Shown here: positions 31,701 through 40,335 of the stretch, piece by piece
Layout of the letters: each line of letters begins with the position of its first letter
How positions within the stretch are numbered: the first letter of the stretch is position 1
Origin: an uncultured Sediminibacterium sp.
GTDB taxonomy: Bacteria > Bacteroidota > Bacteroidia > Chitinophagales > Chitinophagaceae
NCBI RefSeq assembly: GCF_946481145.1
Contig: NZ_CAMLMJ010000001.1
Location: 186,001-250,000 of the forward strand
Direction of reading: 5' to 3'
Length of the DNA stretch: 64,000 bases
The notes under the pieces: model-generated
Databases searched by the model: none
What the model was told of the DNA's origin: nothing
What the model saw: the letters and a program-made list of their open reading frames with translations, nothing else
Program-made: the position numbers and the translations under genes

Positions 31701-33089
31701 ATGTCAAACAAAACATTACTGAAAACATTTTTGCTGTTGCTCATCCCCGCTGCATCATTTGCACAGAGCGGCAATAACGCACCACCACCCGAACCTTTTG
31801 CACGCATTCAAAAACCAGGTGAAAAAGAATTGTACATACCCGGAAAAGTGTTCCGCATTCCTTATAATAATAATTACAATAGTGATACAAGTGAATTCAG
31901 TTTTTCGAGAATGGTGGAATCAAAAAATATCGTTGTGTTCTGGTCCAAAGAATTTGGTAAAGACCCAATGGTTAACCCCATTGAATCAAAACGCTTCAAT
32001 GTGCAGGATGCCATTAAAGAACTGGAAAGGTTTTATGATTACTATGTAAATAAATTGAAGCTGGTTGTAAAAGGAAAATCTTTTACCGATCAATATAAGA
32101 TGATCTTATATGTAATCGGGGGCGAGGGCGCCACTGCATTTGGAGGTGGTACCGAAAATAAAATCGGCTTATTATGGACGCCTGCTATCCGCATGAGCAA
32201 AGCACCTTATGGGGCACTGGCTCATGAGCTGGGACATTCATTTCAATATATGATACGCGCCGATAATGGTAAAGGGCCAGGTGGACCAATTTCTGAAATG
32301 TCGGCTCAGTACATGTTATGGCAGGTGTATCCGGAATGGATGACTTTTGAAAATTATCACCTCAAAGACTTCATGAAGAAAACACATTTCGCTTTTCTGC
32401 ATCCTACCAATATGTATCATTCACCTTATGTATTTGAATACTGGTCGAATAAACATGGTATTGAATTTTTTGGTGAGTTCTCTCGTGCTACATTAAATGG
32501 CGAGGATCCTGTAACTACGTATAAGCGCATTACCAATCTTTCACAGGAACAATTCAATGATGAAATGTTTGATGCATCGCGTCGTTTTATTACCTGGGAT
32601 ATGAAGCGTATTGAGCAGGTAGCCAAACCTTATGCCAACCAGCATTTTACCATCATGAAACCTGAAGCGGATGGGTGGTTCAGAATTGACAGCAGTGTTT
32701 GTCCGCAGAACTATGGTTATAATGGTATTCAGTTAAAAGTACCGGCTGCGGGAACTACTGTTACGCTTAATTTTAAAAGCCTGGCAGGATCTGCAGGATA
32801 CAATGCGGTTAAACTTGATAAAGCGGGCTGGCGCTATGGTTTTGTTGCTTATTTGAAAGATGGTAAAAGGGTATATGGTGATGTTGGTAAAGAAGCTAAT
32901 GGTGTGCTGAAATTTAAAGTACCCAAGGATACTGAGTTTCTCTGGCTAACGGTAATGGGTGCACCTACTGAACACTGGCCTATACCTGGCAGACAAAGAA
33001 ACCAACCCGCTACGCCAGTTATAGAAGAACAATGGCCCTATCAAGTTAAGTTATCAGGAACCAGTTTGATAGATTCAATAATCAAATAA
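31701..33089 (+). CDS. Secreted HExxH metallopeptidase-like protein (DUF6055-type)
   Basis: A protein of 462 residues with a signal peptide (about 1-22, ending SFAQ). The motif ALAHELGHSFQ gives His175, Glu176 and His179, as in zinc metallopeptidases, and EMSAQYMLWQVYPEW (Glu199) may supply the third ligand. The C-terminal part (about 325-445) is a beta-sandwich-like domain. The family looks like the DUF6055 group; a proteolytic role is plausible but unproven. It is one of the few plus-strand genes and converges on the PfkB gene through the 33-bp perfect inverted repeat. Confidence 0.68.
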   Translation: MSNKTLLKTFLLLLIPAASFAQSGNNAPPPEPFARIQKPGEKELYIPGKVFRIPYNNNYNSDTSEFSFSRMVESKNIVVFWSKEFGKDPMVNPIESKRFNVQDAIKELERFYDYYVNKLKLVVKGKSFTDQYKMILYVIGGEGATAFGGGTENKIGLLWTPAIRMSKAPYGALAHELGHSFQYMIRADNGKGPGGPISEMSAQYMLWQVYPEWMTFENYHLKDFMKKTHFAFLHPTNMYHSPYVFEYWSNKHGIEFFGEFSRATLNGEDPVTTYKRITNLSQEQFNDEMFDASRRFITWDMKRIEQVAKPYANQHFTIMKPEADGWFRIDSSVCPQNYGYNGIQLKVPAAGTTVTLNFKSLAGSAGYNAVKLDKAGWRYGFVAYLKDGKRVYGDVGKEANGVLKFKVPKDTEFLWLTVMGAPTEHWPIPGRQRNQPATPVIEEQWPYQVKLSGTSLIDSIIK

Positions 33090-33093
33090 AATC

Positions 33094-33185
33094 CTCCGCG
33101 AAACTCTGTTAACTCCTTTCTCTGCGTTGGGGCAAACGACGAAGGAAGTGACCGCAGAGAAAGGAGTTAACAGAGTTTCGCGGAG
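33094..33185. repeat. 33-bp perfect inverted repeat between convergent genes, CCGCAGAG family
   Basis: CTCCGCGAAACTCTGTTAAC and the following 13 bases (33094-33126) pair perfectly with 33153-33185; the loop is 26 bases. It starts four bases after the stop of the plus-strand metallopeptidase-like gene and ends four bases before the stop of the minus-strand PfkB gene. The related imperfect copy is at 20356-20445. Confidence 0.9.
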
Positions 33186-33189
33186 TTAT

Positions 33190-34068
33190 TTATAGGGTAT
33201 CGTTTGTTGCGATTATTTTTTTGAGCGCCTCTTCTGTACTATTGAACGGACCTGAATCGGCAATTTTTATGGTAGCCATCGCTGCACCAAAGTTTCCGGC
33301 GCTTTCTATGTCTTCTCCCTTAAAACGTTTATATAGATAGCCCGCCATATAGGTATCACCACAACCGGTAGCATCTTTTACTACTGCAGGTTTGTAAGCA
33401 GGAATATTGATGATATTATTTCCATCATAGATCAGTGATCCTTTACTGCCCATGGTAATGACTACTTCCTTCACTCCCATGTCAAATAATTTTTTTGCAG
33501 CATGTTCCACATTATTGGTTCCTGTAATGGTAAATGCTTCTGTTTCGCTTGCTTTAATAATGGTAATGTGTGGAAGTACAGTTGCTTTTGCTGCCCAATC
33601 TACTGCTTCCACATGTTGGTTAATTACTGTTCGCAAAAAACCTTGTACATCCAATGAAACTGTTGCCGTTTTGGATAAAGATTCAATAAAATCTGCAGAC
33701 ATATCGTGTGCCAGTAATGGTCCGAGGTGAAAATGTTTAGCCTGAATATTTTGCAGGTCCTCTATCTTAAAAGGGTCCGCTTCAAACAATACTTTTTGCT
33801 GTCTGTCGTCGCTGTTACTGGTATAAATATTTTCAAAGTAAACGGTGTGCTTACTGGGAACAATCGTCAGGTCTATTCCTTCTTGCTGTAATGCCTCGGC
33901 AAATACAGCATCATCGGATGATAAGGCTGTTACCAGATGATAACTTAAAGGAAAGTTTTTCAGTGCATGAGAGAAATAAAAAGAGGTACCACCAGCCATA
34001 TGCACAGTATCGGATGGTGTAACTATTTTATCGTGTGTAAGATGGCCTATGCAACAGAGATCGTACAT
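33190..34068 (-). CDS. PfkB family carbohydrate kinase
   Basis: A protein of 292 residues of the ribokinase fold. The second PfkB signature VVKDATGCGDTYMAGYLYK holds the anion hole GCGD (235-238) with catalytic base Asp238; the N-terminal part begins DLCCIGHLTHDKI and has the glycine pair of the first signature at AGGTSFYF. Substrate could be a sugar, a nucleoside or inositol. Cytoplasmic. It lies just downstream of the PUL, but a 21-bp perfect inverted repeat separates it from the GH67 gene, so membership is doubtful. Confidence 0.85.
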   Translation of the reverse strand: MYDLCCIGHLTHDKIVTPSDTVHMAGGTSFYFSHALKNFPLSYHLVTALSSDDAVFAEALQQEGIDLTIVPSKHTVYFENIYTSNSDDRQQKVLFEADPFKIEDLQNIQAKHFHLGPLLAHDMSADFIESLSKTATVSLDVQGFLRTVINQHVEAVDWAAKATVLPHITIIKASETEAFTITGTNNVEHAAKKLFDMGVKEVVITMGSKGSLIYDGNNIINIPAYKPAVVKDATGCGDTYMAGYLYKRFKGEDIESAGNFGAAMATIKIADSGPFNSTEEALKKIIATNDTL

Positions 34069-34151
34069 GTAAACTAAATAATACAGAAAGATACAAATAC
34101 TGGATTAGTAACGACTTTGAATTTAGGTAAATTGAATATTGTAAGTATTGA

Positions 34152-34217
34152 TATGCCACAGAGGGCACAGAAGTACACTGAAAATTTCTGTGTTATTTCT
34201 GTGCCCTCTGTGGCATA
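34152..34217. repeat. Perfect inverted repeat at the PUL end, CACAGA family
   Basis: TATGCCACAGAGGGCACAGA and one more base (34152-34172) pair perfectly with 34197-34217 (21 bp), and the inner CACTGAAA/TTTCTGTG continues the stem with one mismatch, so that almost the whole element folds. It lies 24 bases after the stop codon of the GH67 gene and could mark the 3' end of the PUL transcript. Confidence 0.85.
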
Positions 34218-34241
34218 ATTAATCAATCAGGAGCTAGCTGA

Positions 34242-36311
34242 TTAACTCCCCGGCCTTCTCCTCACCATATCATTCGCAATAATTTCATCCAGATTATGAA
34301 TCGGCTTTTCTACATCCATCGGAATCGGCATTCGGCTGAATGTTTGAAAATAAAGAATACATGCATCTTTCCACAAAACAGCATTCGCCGTTTGTGTTCT
34401 TAGTTTTCTTTGAATGGCTTTATGTCGGGCGCTATCAATATATGGCGCAGCACCATCCCAGATTTTTTGAAATACACGCACCTGCTTAACTCCCTGGTCA
34501 TACTTAGTACAAATATCATCCCATAGTGTACGCCCCGATTTCATTTTATAGGTCCAGGGTAAATGATGAAACCACAACAATAATGTTTCAGGACAAGTAG
34601 ATGGATCATTGAACATGGATGCCAATGGTTCTTTATATTGACTTACCGCATCACTGCCCATTTTTGTTCTATTAAACCCTACTCCATTTGAATCGGCCTG
34701 GTGATAATATGGCGGCGTCCAGTCTGCACGCATCCTTGCCGGCCCCCACCATGGGCCCGGACCATAATGTTCATTGGCCGACATGATATGATGAAAGCCA
34801 TAAGGCATCATATAATTTACAGCAGCCTCCCTGCTATCAAGCATCATTCGCTTAACCGGTACCAATACATTTTCGGTCCAGTCAATACCATGCACCGTTT
34901 TAGATGGTTGATCGCTGTTTCCAGCAAATGTTTGCTTGATCCACTCATCCGCAATGGCTTCACTTGTTATACTGTTGTTCCAGGCAAGTCTGCCAAAGGC
35001 ATACCAGTTTGATTGTGCGAAATCATGACCACACCAGTTGGTATCCAATCCTACATTCGATACCCCGGCAATGGCTGTATATTTTTGATTGAATACTGTT
35101 CCATCAGTACAACGCGCCACTGTACTACCTGGTCCTTCCTGGTAAGTATCGCTTTGCAAACACTCTTCCCACATGGTTGATAGGAAAACAAGGTGTTTAG
35201 AATGACCAAGGTACTCTTGTGTAATCTGAAACTCTGTCATCACCGGTGTTCTTTTCATAGCACCGATCAGTGGACTGAATGGCTCTCTTGGCATAAAATC
35301 AATCGGACCATTTTTTACCTGTATGATTATATTGTCTTTGAATTTTCCATCGAGTGGTACAAATTCATTGTAGGCTTGTTTAGCCCTGTCTTTGTCATTC
35401 GGACTATACACAAACGCCCTCCACATGATGATGCCACCAAAAGGTTGTACCGCATCGGCCAACATGTTGGCACCATCGGCATGGGTACGACCAAAATCCT
35501 GCGGACCTGGCTGGCCTTCACTATTTGCTTTTACCAGAAAGCCGCCAAAATCAGGTATCAACGCATAAATTTCTTTTGCCTTTTCCTTCCACCAATTAAT
35601 TACTGCAGGATCAAGCGGATCTGAAGTTGGTAATCCCCCAATCACTTTAGGGGAAGAAAAATTAATCGACAAATAAGCTTTCACACCGTAGGGCCTCAGC
35701 ACTTCTGCAATTGCTTTTACACGCTTCAGGTAATCTGCATTGAGGATATTGGGCGATGCATTCACATTATTGAGTACAGCACCATTAATACCAATTGATG
35801 CATTGGCACGTGCATATTCCTGCCAACGCTTTTTATCATTTTCTGTTACTTCATAAGGGTTGTCTCTCCTCCAGAAAATAGAGAAGCCCGCATAACCTCT
35901 TTCAATGGTTCCATTCAAATTATCCCAATGGTTAAGAGTCCTAATATCATAAGACGGATTAGAAACCATTTCCTGTATTAACTGTCCGGTTTGTTGTTTG
36001 CGTAGCAATTCATATACCCCATACAGCAAACCAAATTCAGTATTTGCCTCAATAGCATTATTGAGCAGGCGAAAACCATCTTTCTTTAGTGCTTTGTCTT
36101 TTTTGATGACGAGGCTTATTGTTGCGCCAGCTTTACCCAACCAACCTTGTATGAGTTCCTGTTTTGCAATAGCGATTGTTGGCGAATTCAATGCACAGTT
36201 TACCGTTACCGGCAAAGCCTTTTTGTTTCTTAACCAAAGTTGATGTCCATCTTCTGCCTGTATGTTCAAAACAGCACATAGCAGCAATAGACTACTGAGA
36301 AATGTTTTCAT
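34242..36311 (-). CDS. aguA: GH67 alpha-glucuronidase
   Basis: A secreted enzyme of 689 residues with a signal peptide (1-19). The GH67 active site is complete: Glu265 in KANSEGQPGP (general acid), Asp338 in NGPIDFMPREP and Glu366 in FQITQEYLG. HWDNLNGTIERGYAG (128-142) is the family signature. GH67 enzymes remove (4-O-methyl)glucuronic acid from the non-reducing end of xylo-oligosaccharides. The start at 36311 fits the signal peptide; a frame nine codons longer exists. It is the last gene of the PUL and points to glucuronoxylan as a substrate. Confidence 0.93.
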   Translation of the reverse strand: MKTFLSSLLLLCAVLNIQAEDGHQLWLRNKKALPVTVNCALNSPTIAIAKQELIQGWLGKAGATISLVIKKDKALKKDGFRLLNNAIEANTEFGLLYGVYELLRKQQTGQLIQEMVSNPSYDIRTLNHWDNLNGTIERGYAGFSIFWRRDNPYEVTENDKKRWQEYARANASIGINGAVLNNVNASPNILNADYLKRVKAIAEVLRPYGVKAYLSINFSSPKVIGGLPTSDPLDPAVINWWKEKAKEIYALIPDFGGFLVKANSEGQPGPQDFGRTHADGANMLADAVQPFGGIIMWRAFVYSPNDKDRAKQAYNEFVPLDGKFKDNIIIQVKNGPIDFMPREPFSPLIGAMKRTPVMTEFQITQEYLGHSKHLVFLSTMWEECLQSDTYQEGPGSTVARCTDGTVFNQKYTAIAGVSNVGLDTNWCGHDFAQSNWYAFGRLAWNNSITSEAIADEWIKQTFAGNSDQPSKTVHGIDWTENVLVPVKRMMLDSREAAVNYMMPYGFHHIMSANEHYGPGPWWGPARMRADWTPPYYHQADSNGVGFNRTKMGSDAVSQYKEPLASMFNDPSTCPETLLLWFHHLPWTYKMKSGRTLWDDICTKYDQGVKQVRVFQKIWDGAAPYIDSARHKAIQRKLRTQTANAVLWKDACILYFQTFSRMPIPMDVEKPIHNLDEIIANDMVRRRPGS

Positions 36312-36367
36312 TTTTTTTGTTTTGGTATCGTTTATCAATTTGAGCTGAAAGGTTTTATGCAGGGGTA

Positions 36368-37741
36368 TTACTCAAATTTGATCCAGTCTATGTCTAAGGC
36401 CGATCCTTCTTTTAGCACAAGCACCAAATCCTGTATGCCTGTGGTCTTTTTTTGGATATCGGCTCCGATAGTCATCCAGTTATTGTCTCGTTGTACGCTG
36501 GCTGTTCCTATCAATGTACCATTTATTCCGCCTATCCTTATTTCTACTTTACAGTTCTCACCGGCTTTTGTTTTTAAAATGATTTTCCTGCCGGGTTGTT
36601 TACCAAAATCAACTGCATTGTATTGTATCCAGGCTCCCGGATTTTTGAAGGTTGTTTTCCATCCCTGGAATGTATTTGATGTATCCAGAAAACTGATCTC
36701 CGTGTTTGCTGCATCGAGTTTACTGTATCTGTCTATTTGAATTTCACTCTTAGCATTTGTTAACCCGGCACCCCTTAAAGTTGGAATCACTTTTTGAATG
36801 GTGCCATCTGCATTAAACGACAAACTATCCATCCTTATTGATCTTGCTTTGTCGAATTTGGGTGAGTAATCGTTGTGGTGATAAAAAAGATACCACTGTT
36901 TTTTGTATTGAATAATAGAGTGATGGTTTGTCCAACAACCAGTGGGAGATTCATCCATGATTACACCTGTCATCTTAAAAGGCCCCATTGGGTTATCGCC
37001 AATTGCATATTCAAGTCGCTCTGTCTTATTTTCTACATGGGGGAATGTGAGGTAGTAAAGTCCATTTCTTTCAAAAACAAACGGACCTTCTTTCAATCCC
37101 TTTGTTGGTAAATTTGGAATGGTTACCACTTCAGATGCCAGTTCAACCATGTTTTCTTTCAGTTTCGCCACATAGATATTTCCCTGCGACCAGTAGAGAT
37201 AGGCCTGGCCGTCTTTATCAATAAATACATTCGGATCTATTCCCCTAACTCCTTTAATAGGTGTTGGTTCGGGTACAAACGGACCTGTAGGTTTGTCTGA
37301 TACAGCCACCCCTATGCCAAAGCTTCTGCCATATACGGCAGTGTCTTTAGGTAATGTTGGGAAGTAGAAATAATATTTACCATTGCGCTCTACACAATCG
37401 GGAGCCCACATACTATAGCCGGTAGGATTAGCCCAGGGCACGGTAGTCTGACTAACAATCATACCATGGTCGGTCCAGTCGGTAAGATTTGCAGAAGAGA
37501 ATACATGATAGTCTTCCATGCAGAACCAACCAACTCTTCCTTTTCCTGGCTGGGCAAGGATATCGTGAGACGGGTAAACATAGACCTTATCGCCAAAAAC
37601 CCGTGCAGTTGGGTCGGCAGAGAACTGGTTTCTAACGATAGGGTTTTGTGACCTGGCTGACTGGCAGATACAGGCTACAAATAACATCACTACAAAAGAT
37701 TTGATGCAGTGAATGGTGGTTTTATGAACAAGCTTTTTCAT
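36368..37741 (-). CDS. GH43 glycoside hydrolase with C-terminal CBM6-like domain
   Basis: A protein of 457 residues with a signal peptide (about 1-31). The five-bladed propeller shows the GH43 triad Asp43 (SADPTARV), Asp169 (GIDPNVF) and Glu218 (LKEGPFVF). From about 325 to the end it has a CBM6-like beta-sandwich (with FKNPGAWIQYNAVDFGKQPG). GH43 members act as beta-xylosidases or alpha-L-arabinofuranosidases; the CBM6 often binds xylan. Nine bases separate it from the next GH43 gene upstream. Confidence 0.88.
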   Translation of the reverse strand: MKKLVHKTTIHCIKSFVVMLFVACICQSARSQNPIVRNQFSADPTARVFGDKVYVYPSHDILAQPGKGRVGWFCMEDYHVFSSANLTDWTDHGMIVSQTTVPWANPTGYSMWAPDCVERNGKYYFYFPTLPKDTAVYGRSFGIGVAVSDKPTGPFVPEPTPIKGVRGIDPNVFIDKDGQAYLYWSQGNIYVAKLKENMVELASEVVTIPNLPTKGLKEGPFVFERNGLYYLTFPHVENKTERLEYAIGDNPMGPFKMTGVIMDESPTGCWTNHHSIIQYKKQWYLFYHHNDYSPKFDKARSIRMDSLSFNADGTIQKVIPTLRGAGLTNAKSEIQIDRYSKLDAANTEISFLDTSNTFQGWKTTFKNPGAWIQYNAVDFGKQPGRKIILKTKAGENCKVEIRIGGINGTLIGTASVQRDNNWMTIGADIQKKTTGIQDLVLVLKEGSALDIDWIKFE

Positions 37742-37750
37742 TGTATGGAT

Positions 37751-39349
37751 TTATTTTTTGTCAGCAATAGTATCTGTGATATGAAAAAAGTCGAAATCAG
37801 CTGCACCTCCCGTTGTTTTGGTGGCATAGTTGAACAGGGTGAATCGATAGCCAATAAATTGTGGAATGGTATAAGCCATTTTTAGTTGTGTGCCTATCGC
37901 ATTCCAGGTTTTATTATCCAAACTATAATAGAAATGGGCGGTATCTTTTCTATTGGTGAAATCGCATGCTGCTTTTAGGTAAACTACTGACTGGTTTAAG
38001 GGTATTTTAGCAACTTCCTGAGGTTTGCCAGTGCTGGCATTGATCATTACCAATTCTTTTTCATTTCCATTGATCCTTACGCCTAATTGACCAAAATTCT
38101 TTTGTAAAAGTGCCAGTCCGGCAAAATCACCATCTTTCATATTGCTAACATCCAATGCTGTGCTGCCAGAACAAACAGGCCCGATGGTTCTTTGCGTGAG
38201 CGAGTTTCTTGCCAATAAAAAGCTGGTATCAATTCTGCCTGTTTTTAAGCGCAGGTATCCTTTTCTTTCTGTTACCGACCATAAACTGTTATCCGGATTA
38301 TGGTTCCACTGCCATGCTAATGGTAAAGCGGGTTCGCCTTTTTTGCGGGTGAAATCATCTGAAGCTACAATGCCAGGTATAAATCCTTTACCTGCCGGAA
38401 GGTCAAGTGTGGCTGGCACTTTACCGTCTACTCCCAATACAGGCCAACCATCTTTCCATTCAACAGGCACCAGATAAGGAATACGCCCTACTGCACCATA
38501 ATCACGGAATAAATAAGAAAACCATCTGCCATCGGGCATGTCTATTAACCCACCCTGCGCTACACCCAGATCCTGCAAGGCAAGCCTGCCTTCCCATGGA
38601 CCAGTTAATTTATCCGCACGATGAATAACCACTGTTCTCATTCCGCCGCGTGGCCAGGTGATATTGAAGAGATAATATTTACCGTTTACTTTAAAGAGTT
38701 GAGAACCTTCTCCTAAACCACTATTGCCAACTGATTGACTCGGTGCGGTTACATCTTCAATAACTGTCTGGTTAACGCCTCCTTCTTTTATTCCGGTTAA
38801 ATCGTCTTTCAATTCTACCAATACAAGTTTGCGGTTGCTATAAAGCATATATACTTTACCATCATCATCAAAGAACAATGAATGATCGTGTAAGCTTGGC
38901 TTAAATGACCAGGATTTCCATGGCCCCTTTTCAATATTTTTGGTGGAATAGATATGCGTTCTACCAGTAGTTTGCGCAAAAGTGGTTACATAAAAAACTC
39001 CTTTATGATAGCGTATACTACTGGCCCAGGAGCCGCGTCCATAGGTACTTTTACCATTGGTGAGGTTTAATTCATCTATGCTGGCCAATGTATCATAAGC
39101 ATAACCGATCGTTTTCCAGTTTACAAGGTCCGTTGATTTCATAATAGGTACACCCGGACTCATATGCATAGTGGTACTGCTCATGTAATAGGTATTTCCT
39201 ACCCTGATCATAGCAGCATCGGGAACATCGGCAAAAATGACTGGGTTGGTAGCTTTGTCAGATTGTGCAGTTACTGGATTAACACAAGCCAACATCATCA
39301 GCAACTGTGAAAACAAGACGCTATATGTAGTGTTGATTTTTATACGCAT
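37751..39349 (-). CDS. GH43 glycoside hydrolase (subfamily 12-like)
   Basis: A protein of 532 residues with a signal peptide (about 1-29). Catalytic triad: Asp44 in DVPDAAMIRVG, Asp155 in LHDHSLFFDDDG and Glu214 in GLGEGSQLFK. The C-terminal half (about 325-525) is the beta-sandwich found in xylosidase/arabinofuranosidase GH43 members (XynB type, DUF1349-like). It probably cuts arabinosyl or xylosyl groups from arabinoxylan fragments. The start at 39349 gives a clean signal peptide and a ten-base gap to the preceding gene. Confidence 0.87.
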   Translation of the reverse strand: MRIKINTTYSVLFSQLLMMLACVNPVTAQSDKATNPVIFADVPDAAMIRVGNTYYMSSTTMHMSPGVPIMKSTDLVNWKTIGYAYDTLASIDELNLTNGKSTYGRGSWASSIRYHKGVFYVTTFAQTTGRTHIYSTKNIEKGPWKSWSFKPSLHDHSLFFDDDGKVYMLYSNRKLVLVELKDDLTGIKEGGVNQTVIEDVTAPSQSVGNSGLGEGSQLFKVNGKYYLFNITWPRGGMRTVVIHRADKLTGPWEGRLALQDLGVAQGGLIDMPDGRWFSYLFRDYGAVGRIPYLVPVEWKDGWPVLGVDGKVPATLDLPAGKGFIPGIVASDDFTRKKGEPALPLAWQWNHNPDNSLWSVTERKGYLRLKTGRIDTSFLLARNSLTQRTIGPVCSGSTALDVSNMKDGDFAGLALLQKNFGQLGVRINGNEKELVMINASTGKPQEVAKIPLNQSVVYLKAACDFTNRKDTAHFYYSLDNKTWNAIGTQLKMAYTIPQFIGYRFTLFNYATKTTGGAADFDFFHITDTIADKK

Positions 39350-39359
39350 GGTCTGGTAT

Positions 39360-40319
39360 TTATTGGGTAACAGGTTTAACGCCTTCTTTTGTCTGAATAA
39401 TTTTTTGGATCGTTCCATCTTCATTGTAATACATATAGTCTACGCAAATAGATCGTCTATAACTTCCACCTGTTGGTAAGGTTCCGTTGTGGTAGAAGAA
39501 ATAAGATTTCCCTTTATAGTCAATAATACCTGGGTGTGTCGTAAAACTATTGGGAACATTTTCCTGGATGATACCCTGGTAATTCCAGGGGCCGGTAGCA
39601 CTGCTGGCTGTGCAATATTCAATCATCTCAGGTTTAGTTCCCCTGCTGGCATATACCAGGTAATACAAACCTTTTCTTTTATAAATCCAAGGACCCTCAA
39701 TAAAGTTTTTGATATCAACAACTGTAATCGGGCCATCGGTTTCAGCCATATTTTCTTTGAGCTTTACCCATTTACAACTTCCATTACCCCAGTAGAGGTA
39801 AGCTTGTTTATCATCATCTATAAATACCGTTGGATCAATATCATCCCAGGCATGTGGTTTGTCTTTGGTCATTTCATTGGTGATTAAGGCTTTACCAATG
39901 GCATCTTTAAACGGACCCGTTGGACGATCAGACACTGCTACACCAATAGCAGCCCCACCATTGCTGTTGCTGTCTTTTTTATGAAAAGTAGATACAAACC
40001 AATAGAACTTGCCATTTCTTTCAATACACTGAGCTGCATAAGCATCTCCGGTTGCCCATGAAAAGGTATGTGGTGAAAGAAGCGCTCCATAGTCTTTCCA
40101 ATTCACCATATCGGTTGTTGAAAACACGTGCCAGTCGGGCATCTTATAATTCGTTGCTGTAACTGATGCAGTATCATGACCTGTGTATAGGAAGAGTGTG
40201 TCTTTGTACACAATGGGAGATGGGTCTGCAGTAAAAATGTGTTTGATGATGGGGTTTTGAGCGTCAGATTTTTCTGCCGCTACAAAAATCAGCATAAGAA
40301 TGATTATCCTAATTTTCAT
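39360..40319 (-). CDS. GH43 glycoside hydrolase, single domain
   Basis: A protein of 319 residues with a short signal peptide (1-20). The GH43 triad is Asp32 (TADPSPIV), Asp162 (DIDPTVFID) and Glu208 (FIEGPWIY). There is no accessory domain. It resembles the catalytic part of the CBM6-bearing GH43 gene in this locus (HVFSTTDMVNWKDYG motif), so the two are paralogues, perhaps specialised for different branch points of arabinoxylan. Confidence 0.88.
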   Translation of the reverse strand: MKIRIIILMLIFVAAEKSDAQNPIIKHIFTADPSPIVYKDTLFLYTGHDTASVTATNYKMPDWHVFSTTDMVNWKDYGALLSPHTFSWATGDAYAAQCIERNGKFYWFVSTFHKKDSNSNGGAAIGVAVSDRPTGPFKDAIGKALITNEMTKDKPHAWDDIDPTVFIDDDKQAYLYWGNGSCKWVKLKENMAETDGPITVVDIKNFIEGPWIYKRKGLYYLVYASRGTKPEMIEYCTASSATGPWNYQGIIQENVPNSFTTHPGIIDYKGKSYFFYHNGTLPTGGSYRRSICVDYMYYNEDGTIQKIIQTKEGVKPVTQ

Positions 40320-40335
40320 GGTGTATGGTTTATGA

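Noticed and set aside
33190..34068. PfkB kinase as the last gene of the PUL
   Set aside because: A 173-base gap with a strong inverted repeat lies between it and the GH67 gene, so shared transcription is unlikely.
20356..34217. The inverted repeats as a CRISPR array
   Set aside because: They are single, self-complementary and hundreds to thousands of bases apart, with no regular spacers and no cas genes.
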